From the NCBI GenBank assembly GCA_027592745.1, contig JAQCLG010000003.1, positions 1 to 53,982 of the forward strand: a DNA stretch of 53,982 bases, in the 5' to 3' direction. A program made the position numbers and the translations under genes. Shown piece by piece: positions 7,672 through 16,013 of this stretch (positions are counted from its first letter, which is position 1; every line of letters starts with the position of its first letter). The stretch is from Pseudomonadota bacterium (GTDB lineage: Bacteria; Pseudomonadota; Alphaproteobacteria; SP197). The notes beneath the pieces were generated by a model. It worked only from the letters and a program-made list of their open reading frames with translations. It made no database searches and was not told the DNA's origin.

Positions 7672-8556
7672 ATGCCCAGCCCAACGCAAGAACCGATCAT
7701 CCGTCTGGGCCTGCCCAAGGGCCGCATGCAGGAAGCCGTGTTCGACCTGCTGGAGCATGCCGGGATTCACATCACGGCAAGCGGGCGTAACGACCGCGAC
7801 TACCGTCCCAGGCTCTCGCTGCCCGGCTTCGAAGCCAAGCTGCTGAAGCCCCAGAACATCGTCGAGATGCTGCATGTCGGCAGCCGCGACCTGGGCTTTG
7901 CCGGCGCCGACTGGGTCGCCGAGAAGGGCGCCGAGCTGATCGAACTGCTCGACACCGAACTCGATCCGGTCAGCCTTGTCGCGGCCCTGCCCTCCAAGAT
8001 GCTGAACGACGGCGCCCTGCCCGACCAGCACCTGGTGGTGGCCAGCGAATACGAACGCCTGACGCGCAACTGGATCGCCGCGCGCGGCCTGGACGCCACC
8101 TTCGTGAGGAGCTACGGCGCGACCGAGGTGTTCCCGCCCGAGGATGCCGACTGCATCGTCGACAACACCGCCACGGGATCGACGCTGCGGGCCAACGGGC
8201 TGTCGATCGTCGACACGGTGATGACCTCCTCGACCCGGCTCTACGCCCATCCCTCCGCACTGGAATGCGCGACCAAGCGCGATTCGGTGGAGAGTTTCGT
8301 CACCATGGTGCGCTCGGTGCTCGATGCCCGCCGCCGGGTGATGGTCGAGGTCAACGTCTCGGCCGAGAACCTGGAGGCGGTGATCGAGGTGCTGCCCTGC
8401 ATGCGCGAACCCACGGTCTCGCCCCTGCACGGCGACGGCGGCTTTGCATTGAAGGCCGCCATTCCCCGCGAGATGCTCGCCCGCGTCATCCCCGAGATCA
8501 AGGCGCGCGGCGGCACCGATATCGTCGTCTTCCAGATCGGAAACATCGTCGCCTGA
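7672..8556 (+). CDS. hisG: ATP phosphoribosyltransferase, long form (HisG)
   Basis: A 294-residue HisG that joins ATP and PRPP in the first step of histidine synthesis. The start [19 protein letters not shown] at 7672 was chosen over the upstream in-frame track start because the family begins with this strand. The catalytic domain shows the PRPP loop [17 protein letters not shown] and [10 protein letters not shown]. The C-terminal 75 residues ([20 protein letters not shown] to [11 protein letters not shown]) form the ACT-like histidine-feedback domain, making it the long class that needs no HisZ. It heads a plus-strand operon with hisB 10 bases downstream. Many alphaproteobacteria use the short HisG plus HisZ, so this form may be an acquired or second set (inference). 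Confidence 0.95.
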   Translation: MPSPTQEPIIRLGLPKGRMQEAVFDLLEHAGIHITASGRNDRDYRPRLSLPGFEAKLLKPQNIVEMLHVGSRDLGFAGADWVAEKGAELIELLDTELDPVSLVAALPSKMLNDGALPDQHLVVASEYERLTRNWIAARGLDATFVRSYGATEVFPPEDADCIVDNTATGSTLRANGLSIVDTVMTSSTRLYAHPSALECATKRDSVESFVTMVRSVLDARRRVMVEVNVSAENLEAVIEVLPCMREPTVSPLHGDGGFALKAAIPREMLARVIPEIKARGGTDIVVFQIGNIVA

Positions 8557-8566
8557 GGCAGAAGCC

Positions 8567-9154
8567 ATGACCGCGCGCTGCGCCACCGTCGTCCGCAAGA
8601 CCCGGGAAACCGACATCACGGTGACCGTCACCCTCGACGGCACCGGCAAGGCCGAGATTTCGACCGGCCTGCGTTTCCTCGACCATCTGCTCGACGGCCT
8701 GACCCGCCACAGCCGCATGGACGTCACGCTCTCGTGCACCGGCGACCTCGACATCGACGATCACCACACGGCCGAGGACTGCGCCCTGGCCCTGGGCCAG
8801 GCCTTCGACGAGGCGCTGGGCGACAAGCGCGGCATCGCCCGCTTCGGCCATGCCTACGCACCGCTCGACGAGGCCCTTGCCCGCGCCGTGCTCGACATTT
8901 CCGGGCGGCCCTATGCCTTCGTCGACCTCGGCCTGCGCCGTGAGAAGGTCGGCGACACGGCGAGCGAAATGATCGGCCATGCCCTGCAGTCCTTCGCCAT
9001 GGCCGCGAAGATCACCCTGCATGTCGAGCTGATCCGCGGCCAGAACGACCACCACCGCGCGGAGGCCGCCTTCAAGGCGCTGGCGCTCGCCCTGCGCATG
9101 GCGGTGGCGGCGGCCGGGCACGACGAGGTGCCCAGCACCAAGGGCGTGCTGTGA
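8567..9154 (+). CDS. hisB: Imidazoleglycerol-phosphate dehydratase (HisB)
   Basis: A 195-residue monofunctional HisB, the manganese enzyme that dehydrates imidazole glycerol phosphate to imidazole acetol phosphate. The two metal-binding repeats are intact: [16 protein letters not shown] and [44 protein letters not shown] and the C-terminal PSTKGVL are also present. There is no N-terminal phosphatase domain, so histidinol-phosphate phosphatase must be encoded elsewhere. Its stop overlaps the GTG start of hisH by four bases. Confidence 0.95.
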   Translation: MTARCATVVRKTRETDITVTVTLDGTGKAEISTGLRFLDHLLDGLTRHSRMDVTLSCTGDLDIDDHHTAEDCALALGQAFDEALGDKRGIARFGHAYAPLDEALARAVLDISGRPYAFVDLGLRREKVGDTASEMIGHALQSFAMAAKITLHVELIRGQNDHHRAEAAFKALALALRMAVAAAGHDEVPSTKGVL

Positions 9155-9759
9155 GCACGCCGCGCGAGGTCGTCGTCTGCCGCACCGGCACGGCCAACCT
9201 GGCCTCGGTCTTTGCCGGCCTGCGCCGGGCCGGCGGCACGCCGCGCATGGCCGAGACCGTCGCCGACATCGAGAACGCCGGCCACGTCATGCTGCCGGGC
9301 GTGGGTTCCTTCGGCCATGCCATGGAGACCCTGCGCGAGGCCGGCATGGTCGCGCCGCTGGTTGCCCGTTTCGCGGCGGGCCGGCCGACCATGGCGATCT
9401 GCGTCGGCTTGCAGCTGCTGTGTCTGAGCAGCGAGGAATCGCCCGGCGTCGAGGGCCTGGGCGTGATCGAGGCCGACGTCTTCCGTTTTCCAGAAAACGT
9501 GCGCGTGCCCCAGTTCGGCTGGAACCACGTCACGGCCAACACCGATTGCCGGCTGATCGCCAGCGGACATGCCTATTTCGCCAATTCCTACCGCCTGGCC
9601 GAACGGCCCAGCGGCTGGGCCGTGGCGATCGCCGAACACGGCGGCACCTTCGTTGCCGCCATGGAGCGGGGCGCGCTGGTGGCCTGCCAGTTCCATCCCG
9701 AGCTTTCGGGCGCCTACGGCCACGCCCTGCTCTCGCGCTGGATCGCCACGCCATGCTGA
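9151..9759 (+). CDS. hisH: Imidazole glycerol phosphate synthase, glutaminase subunit (HisH)
   Basis: A 202-residue class I glutamine amidotransferase that feeds ammonia to HisF. The nucleophilic Cys sits in [10 protein letters not shown], the oxyanion/PGVGSF block reads [13 protein letters not shown], and the catalytic His and Glu are in CQFHPELSG. The start is GTG at 9151 within the hisB stop. The end overlaps hisF by seven bases, as expected for two subunits made in equal amounts. Confidence 0.95.
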   Translation: MSTPREVVVCRTGTANLASVFAGLRRAGGTPRMAETVADIENAGHVMLPGVGSFGHAMETLREAGMVAPLVARFAAGRPTMAICVGLQLLCLSSEESPGVEGLGVIEADVFRFPENVRVPQFGWNHVTANTDCRLIASGHAYFANSYRLAERPSGWAVAIAEHGGTFVAAMERGALVACQFHPELSGAYGHALLSRWIATPC

Positions 9760-10535
9760 CCTGCCGCGTCATTCCGTGCCTGGACGTCGACAACGGCCGC
9801 GTCGTCAAGGGCGTGCGCTTCCAGGGCCTGCGCGATGCCGGCGATCCCGTCGAGCTGTCCATGGCCTACGAGGCCCAGGGCGCCGACGAACTGGTCATGC
9901 TCGACGTCTCGGCGACACCCCAGGGCCGCGGCAACGCGCTGGTGACGGTCGCTGCCGTGCGCGCCGAACTGGCGATCCCGCTGACCGTGGGCGGCGGCGT
10001 GCGCCGGGTCGAGGACGCAGGCGCCCTGCTGGAAGCGGGCGCCGACAAGGTGGCGGCCAACACGGCCGCCGTGGAACGCCCGGAACTGCTGAGCCAGATC
10101 GCCAACCGCTACGGCAGCCAGTGCGCCGTGGTCGCCATCGATGCGGCCCGCCGCCTGGAGGGCAAGGAAGGCTGGGAGGTCGTCGTCCATTCGGGCAAGG
10201 ACCGCACCGGCAAGGACGCCGTCGCCTGGGCGCGCGAGGCCGTCGCGCGCGGCGCCGGCGAGATCCTGCTGACGAGCTGGGACCGCGACGGCACGCGCAG
10301 CGGCTACGACACCGACCTGCTGGCCGCCGTGTCACAGGCCGTCCACGTACCGGTCATCGCATCCGGCGGCGCGGCCAATGCCGAACACCTGATCGCGGCC
10401 CTGAAGGCCGGCGCCGACGCGGTGCTCGCCGCCTCGATCTTCCACGAACGGGAGTTCACCGTGGGCGACATCAAGCACGCCATGGCCGCGGCCGGCATCC
10501 CCGTGCGGCTCGACGACACCGCACCCCGGGGCTGA
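9753..10535 (+). CDS. hisF: Imidazole glycerol phosphate synthase, cyclase subunit (HisF)
   Basis: A 260-residue beta/alpha-barrel protein starting at the ATG at 9753 ([17 protein letters not shown]); the ORF track runs far upstream through hisH in another frame and should be ignored. Both catalytic aspartates are present, in PCLDVDNG and VVAIDAAR, together with the phosphate-binding TVGGG, ASGGA and [11 protein letters not shown]. Small variants such as [10 protein letters not shown] and [10 protein letters not shown] are diverged but conservative. With HisH it converts PRFAR to imidazole glycerol phosphate and AICAR. The MFS gene follows after ten bases. Confidence 0.95.
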   Translation: MLTCRVIPCLDVDNGRVVKGVRFQGLRDAGDPVELSMAYEAQGADELVMLDVSATPQGRGNALVTVAAVRAELAIPLTVGGGVRRVEDAGALLEAGADKVAANTAAVERPELLSQIANRYGSQCAVVAIDAARRLEGKEGWEVVVHSGKDRTGKDAVAWAREAVARGAGEILLTSWDRDGTRSGYDTDLLAAVSQAVHVPVIASGGAANAEHLIAALKAGADAVLAASIFHEREFTVGDIKHAMAAAGIPVRLDDTAPRG

Positions 10536-10545
10536 GGCCGCAGCC

Positions 10546-11736
10546 GTGGACGCTTCCGCCCCAAGGCGCCTGCCGGTTGTCGCCTTCTGCCTTGGCCACA
10601 TGGCGGTCGACTGGCCCCATGGCGCGATCTGGATCCTGGCGCCGGCGCTGGCCATCGCCATGGACCTGTCGCCGGGCGAACTGGGCACGCTGTTTGCCGT
10701 CACGGCGGTGGGCAGCACGGCCACGCACATTCCCGCCGGCATGATCACCGACCACTTCGGGCGGCGCGGCCTGCTGTTCGTCACCACCTTCGTCTGGGTC
10801 GTGCTGGGCTACGGCGCGGCGACCCTGGCGCCGGACTTCTGGTCGCTCACCTTCATGCTGGCGCTGGCCGGCATGGGCACCTCGGCCTGGCATCCCCTGG
10901 CGACCGGCACCCTGACCCAGGCGATGCCCGGCCAGCGCGCCCGCATCCTGGGGATCCACGCCATGGGCGGCACGATGGCGGAGGTCTTTGCCCCGCTGCT
11001 GACCGGCGTCTTCCTGACCTTCGTCGACTGGCGCACGGGGCTTGGCCTTTCGGTCGTGCCGGCGGTCGTCATGGGCGTCGTTTTCTTCGCCCTGCGCGAC
11101 CGCATGAACTTGCCCGGCCATGCCGGCGCCTCGATGCTCGACATGAAGGACCTCTGGCGGCGCTGGTCGAGCCGCACCGGCCTTGCCCTGGTCGCCATGA
11201 TCAGCATCTACAACATGGCGATCATGGCGGTGCTGGCGATGGCGACGCTCTACCTAGTCAACGACCTGGGGCTGTCGACGACCACGGCCGGCTTCGCCTT
11301 TGCCGCCATGATCCTGGCCGGCGCCCTGCTGCAGCCCGTGATGGGCCATCTCTCGGACCGGCGCGGCCGGCGCAAGGTGTTTGCCGCCTCCCTGCTGGCG
11401 GCAGCACCGCTGGGCCTTGCCATGCCCTTCGTCGAGAGCCCGCTGGTCGCGGTCGCCTTCCTGGTCGGTATGATCGGCGCCTTCTACGGCGTGCGTTCGG
11501 TGGTGCTGGCCTCGGCGGTCGACTTCGCCGGCAAGCGGGAAGGCACGACCCTGGGCCTGACCTTCGTCATGATGGACGGCATCGGCGCGCTGGGCGCCCT
11601 GCTCGGCGGCTTTGCCGGCGATTTCGACCTGACCTGGGCCTTCGTCCTGGCATCGGGCTTCGCCGTCGTTTCCGCGGTGATCGCCATCCTGTCGAGCCTT
11701 GCCTTCCCCGTCATTGCCCCGGAGAGCCGGACGTGA
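10546..11736 (+). CDS. Major facilitator superfamily transporter embedded in the his operon
   Basis: A 396-residue membrane protein with about twelve hydrophobic segments, GTG start at 10546. The MFS signature between segments 2 and 3 is visible (GMITDHFGRRGLL), and its repeat in the second half reads GHLSDRRGRRKVF. A hydrophilic loop around residues 185-205 divides the two six-helix halves. Its end overlaps the hisA-hisI-hisE start by four bases and it begins ten bases after hisF, so it is a full member of the operon. Transporters are not usual in his operons. It could export an imidazole intermediate or product, or import a precursor; the substrate cannot be read from the sequence. Confidence 0.9.
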   Translation: MDASAPRRLPVVAFCLGHMAVDWPHGAIWILAPALAIAMDLSPGELGTLFAVTAVGSTATHIPAGMITDHFGRRGLLFVTTFVWVVLGYGAATLAPDFWSLTFMLALAGMGTSAWHPLATGTLTQAMPGQRARILGIHAMGGTMAEVFAPLLTGVFLTFVDWRTGLGLSVVPAVVMGVVFFALRDRMNLPGHAGASMLDMKDLWRRWSSRTGLALVAMISIYNMAIMAVLAMATLYLVNDLGLSTTTAGFAFAAMILAGALLQPVMGHLSDRRGRRKVFAASLLAAAPLGLAMPFVESPLVAVAFLVGMIGAFYGVRSVVLASAVDFAGKREGTTLGLTFVMMDGIGALGALLGGFAGDFDLTWAFVLASGFAVVSAVIAILSSLAFPVIAPESRT

Positions 11737-12995
11737 TCATTCCCTCGATCGACCTGATGGGCGGCCAGGCCGTCCAACTCATCGGCGGCAAGGAACGCGC
11801 GATCGAGGCGGGCGACCCGCGCCCGATCGCCGAAAGGTTCCGCCTGGCCGGCGAGATCGCCGTGATCGACCTCGACGCCGCCCTGGGCCAGGGCGACAAC
11901 CGTGCCCTGATCGAGGAACTGGTGAAGCTGGCGCCCTGCCGGGTAGGCGGCGGCATCCGCGATGTCGAGACCGCGATCCGCTGGCTCGATGCCGGTGCCG
12001 CCAAGGTGATCCTGGGAACGGCGGCCAAACCGGAGATCCTGCGCGAACTGCCGCGCGAGCGGGTGATCGCCGCGCTCGACGCGGTCGAGGGCGAAGTCGT
12101 CACGCACGGCTGGACGACCAGGACGGGCGCCTCGATCGACGACCGCATGGCCGAACTGGCGCCCTATGTGGGCGGTTTCCTCGTCACCTTCGTCGAGCGC
12201 GAGGGCCGTATGCAGGGCACCGACATGGCGGCGACGCGCCGCCTGGTCGATGCCGCGGGCAAGGCCAGGCTGACGGTGGCCGGCGGCTTCACCACGGCCG
12301 AGGACATCGCCCTGGCCGACAGGGTCGGTGCGGACGCCCAGGTCGGCATGGCGCTCTACAGCGGCCGCCTGAACCTGGCCGACGCCATCGCCGCACCGCT
12401 GAAGAGCGACCGGGCGGACGGGCTGTGGCCCACGGTGGTCTGCGACGTCCACGGCCGCGCCCTGGGCCTGGTCTATTCCGACCTCGAGAGCCTGCGGGTG
12501 GCGGTCGAGCGCCGCGTGGGCGCCTATCACAGCCGCTCGCGCGGCCTGTGGGTCAAGGGCCAGACCTCCGGGGCGACCCAGGAGCTGCTGAATATCGACC
12601 TGGACTGCGACAGGGATGCCCTGCGGTTCACCGTCGCCCAGGCCGGGGCGGGTTTCTGCCACCTCGACACCTGGACCTGCTGGGGCAAGGACGGCGGCCT
12701 GCCCGAACTGGCCCGCCTGACCGCCGCGCGGCGCGCGGATGCGCCCGAGGGTTCCTACACCCGCCGCCTGTTCGAGGAAGCCGGGCTGCTGGACGCCAAG
12801 CTGGTCGAGGAGGCCGGCGAACTGGCCGGGGCGTCCAATCCCGAGGACGTCGCCCACGAAGCCGCCGACCTGCTCTATTTCGCCATGGTCGCCATGGCGC
12901 GGGCGGGGGTTTCCCTGAGCGACGTCGAAGCCGTGCTGGAACGGCGCGCCCGCAAGGTGACGCGCCGCCGGGGCGACGCCAAACCCGCTTCCTGA
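11733..12995 (+). CDS. Trifunctional fusion HisA-HisI-HisE
   Basis: One 420-residue chain carries three histidine enzymes. Residues 1 to about 228 are the ProFAR isomerase barrel HisA (IIPSIDLMGGQAVQL, second catalytic Asp in ALDAVEGEVVTHGW, Thr in LVTFVEREGRMQG). Residues about 229 to 318 are phosphoribosyl-AMP cyclohydrolase HisI: YHSRSRGLWVKGQTSG, the metal aspartates in DLDCDRDAL, and cysteines in GFCHLDTWTCW. Residues about 320 to 415 are the phosphoribosyl-ATP pyrophosphatase HisE: GSYTRRLFE, AKLVEEAGEL, EAADLLYFAMV. HisI-HisE fusions are common; joining HisA in front is not something I recognise. No frameshift is needed. The GTG start overlaps the MFS stop. Together the domains cover three steps (out of order with HisG) in one protein. 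Confidence 0.93.
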   Translation: MIIPSIDLMGGQAVQLIGGKERAIEAGDPRPIAERFRLAGEIAVIDLDAALGQGDNRALIEELVKLAPCRVGGGIRDVETAIRWLDAGAAKVILGTAAKPEILRELPRERVIAALDAVEGEVVTHGWTTRTGASIDDRMAELAPYVGGFLVTFVEREGRMQGTDMAATRRLVDAAGKARLTVAGGFTTAEDIALADRVGADAQVGMALYSGRLNLADAIAAPLKSDRADGLWPTVVCDVHGRALGLVYSDLESLRVAVERRVGAYHSRSRGLWVKGQTSGATQELLNIDLDCDRDALRFTVAQAGAGFCHLDTWTCWGKDGGLPELARLTAARRADAPEGSYTRRLFEEAGLLDAKLVEEAGELAGASNPEDVAHEAADLLYFAMVAMARAGVSLSDVEAVLERRARKVTRRRGDAKPAS

Positions 12996-13037
12996 GCGGA
13001 TTGCCGGGAAAAATCGCAGGCCGGGGCACCTGCCCTC

Positions 13038-13065
13038 TTGACCTTGTCCGGCAAATCGCTAAATC
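13038..13065 (+). promoter_or_regulatory. Probable groESL promoter
   Basis: TTGACC (13038-13043), a 16-base spacer and TAAATC (13060-13065) fit an alphaproteobacterial housekeeping promoter. Transcription would start within the CIRCE element just downstream. Sequence-based prediction. Confidence 0.6.
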
Positions 13066-13070
13066 GCCTG

Positions 13071-13097
13071 TTAGCACTCTCCCTCGGTGAGTGCCAA
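13071..13097 (+). promoter_or_regulatory. CIRCE operator (HrcA binding site)
   Basis: TTAGCACTC, nine bases, then GAGTGCCAA. This is the classical inverted repeat TTAGCACTC-N9-GAGTGCTAA with one mismatch in the right arm. It lies 46 bases before groES and overlaps the expected transcription start, so HrcA would repress the operon in the absence of heat stress. Confidence 0.93.
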
Positions 13098-13143
13098 AAG
13101 TACCATTCGGGATATTCAGACACTCAGACTAGGAGACTGGAGG

Positions 13144-13461
13144 ATGTCGTTTCGACCGCTTCACGACCGCGTTGTGGTTCGTCGCGTTGACAGCGAAGAG
13201 AAGACCGCAGGCGGAATCATCATCCCCGACACCGCCAAGGAAAAGCCGATGGAAGGCGAGATCGTCGCCGTCGGCCCCGGCGCCCGGGACGACAAGGGCA
13301 AGGTCCAGGCGCTCAACGTCAAGGCAGGCGACCGCGTCCTGTTCGGCAAGTGGTCGGGCACGGAGATCAAGCTCGACGGCCAGGAACTCCTCATCATGAA
13401 GGAGTCCGACATCATGGGCGTGATCGAGGGCAAGGCCCGCGCCGCCAAGAAATCCGCCTGA
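13144..13461 (+). CDS. groES: Co-chaperonin GroES
   Basis: A 105-residue GroES starting at [16 protein letters not shown] after a strong AGGAGACTGGAGG ribosome-binding site; the longer track start at 13087 begins inside CIRCE and is rejected. The mobile-loop region ([18 protein letters not shown]) and the conserved [16 protein letters not shown] and [15 protein letters not shown] are complete. It caps the GroEL ring during protein folding. groEL begins 15 bases after the stop. The C-terminus has a short lysine-rich tail ([11 protein letters not shown]), slightly longer than the usual 95-97 residues. Confidence 0.98.
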   Translation: MSFRPLHDRVVVRRVDSEEKTAGGIIIPDTAKEKPMEGEIVAVGPGARDDKGKVQALNVKAGDRVLFGKWSGTEIKLDGQELLIMKESDIMGVIEGKARAAKKSA

Positions 13462-13476
13462 ACGGAGGACCAGTAG

Positions 13477-15117
<1,641 letters not shown>

Positions 15118-15142
15118 TCCTCCGGGTCAGAGCGCTACGATG

Positions 15143-15172
15143 GGGCCGCGGCAGAGATGCCGCGGCCCTTTT
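15143..15172 (+). terminator. Rho-independent terminator of groESL
   Basis: GGGCCGCGGCA and TGCCGCGGCCC form a perfect 11-pair stem with a GAGA tetraloop, followed by TTTT. It starts 25 bases after the groEL stop. Confidence 0.95.
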
Positions 15173-15220
15173 CGTTTGAAGGGGCGCGATCCGTTCGATT
15201 GCCACCAGGAGGTGCACATC

Positions 15221-15511
15221 ATGGCCATGAAGAGCCCGCCCCACCCCGGACTTTCGGTCCGTCTCGATTGCCTGGAGCCGCTCGGGCTGACGGTGACCGA
15301 GGCCGCCCGGGGCCTTGGCATCAGTCGCAAGCAGCTCTCCGACATCGTGAGCGTGCGCTCGGGGATCTCGCCCGAGATGGCGATCCGCCTCGACAAGGCC
15401 TTCGGCGGCGGCGCCGAGACCTGGCTGCGACTGCAGACCGCCTACGATCTCGCCCAGGCCATGCAGAGGTCCGACGAGATCAAGGTCGAGAGGCTGACCC
15501 GAGCAGCCTGA
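15221..15511 (+). CDS. HigA-family antitoxin-like HTH protein, no toxin partner seen
   Basis: A 96-residue XRE/HTH protein of the HigA (VapI) type, starting at the ATG at 15221 ([15 protein letters not shown]) behind AGGAGGTGCAC; the second ATG at 15227 is also possible. The HigA hallmarks are the PxHPG start, an HTH ([22 protein letters not shown]), [17 protein letters not shown], and the ending [16 protein letters not shown]. HigA normally follows a HigB mRNA-cleaving toxin, but only 103 bases with the groEL terminator lie upstream and no HigB-like ORF is present on either side. It is flanked by two copies of a terminator-like repeat. It may be a solitary regulator. Confidence 0.9.
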   Translation: MAMKSPPHPGLSVRLDCLEPLGLTVTEAARGLGISRKQLSDIVSVRSGISPEMAIRLDKAFGGGAETWLRLQTAYDLAQAMQRSDEIKVERLTRAA

Positions 15512-15557
15512 CACCGTGGCACCGCTCCGCAGAACCTCGGGGTCAGAGCGTTCCCTG

Positions 15558-15587
15558 GGGCCGCGGTGGCAACACCGCTGCCCTTGT
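15558..15587 (+). terminator. Second terminator-like hairpin, after higA
   Basis: GGGC-C-GCGGTG pairs with CACCGC-T-GCCC around a GCAA loop (one mismatch), followed by TTGTT. It lies 46 bases past the higA stop and resembles the groESL terminator upstream. Confidence 0.7.
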
Positions 15588-15693
15588 TCCTTGCCGGCCT
15601 GTCGAACAACTTCACCTGTTCCGGTGCACAGCCCCTTGATCCCGCAGCGTGCGGGCGCTTAACTCCCTCGGCCAGCACTCAGGGAAGCACGCC

Positions 15694-15999
15694 ATGTACA
15701 AGATCGACCCCGCCAAGACCGAGCTCGCCAAGGAGTTCAAGGAGAAGCCCTTCGGCCCGCACAGCGCGGAGCTGCAGAAGGTGCTGAACGTCATGCGCTG
15801 GGAGCCGGTCGAGGGCAAGTACGTGCTGGTCAACACCGTGCCGCACAAGGAATGGTGCCTGGCCCAGCTTCCGGGCAAGCGCGGCGTGCCGATCAAGGTC
15901 CACGAGGACGTCAAGTTCACAGACCTGGGCGAAGCCGAGTGGCACATCTTCAAGATGCGCTGGAAGAAACACACGGGCGCCGACCTGGCGCTCGACTGA
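15694..15999 (+). CDS. Putative small subunit of a DMFase-like amidohydrolase
   Basis: A 101-residue basic protein starting at MYKIDPAKTELAKEF after AGGGAAG; the track start at 15649 is less likely. Its middle reads KPFGPHSAELQKVLNVMR, then GKYVLV, W, and EAEWHIFKMRWKKH. This order (PFG, H/S, LQ-V-N--R--P--GKY, then a final helix beginning with EA-H-F--R) matches what I recall of the DMFase small subunit DmfA1 (about 132 residues). It lies 14 bases before the first large-subunit paralog, the same gene order as in known dmfA1-dmfA2 pairs. The small subunit is structural and stabilises the alpha2beta2 enzyme. The assignment is inferred from pattern and position. Confidence 0.75.
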   Translation: MYKIDPAKTELAKEFKEKPFGPHSAELQKVLNVMRWEPVEGKYVLVNTVPHKEWCLAQLPGKRGVPIKVHEDVKFTDLGEAEWHIFKMRWKKHTGADLALD

Positions 16000-16013
16000 G
16001 CCCGGCCGATACG

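Larger units (their letters stand above)
15118..15587 (+). repeat. Duplicated terminator repeat flanking higA
   Basis: Near 15118-15153 and again at 15534-15568 the sequence reads CTC-GGGTCAGAGCG followed within a few bases by TGGGGCCGCGG and a hairpin. The two copies differ by a few substitutions and three missing bases. They lie either side of the orphan higA gene, suggesting a local duplication or insertion event. Confidence 0.7.
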
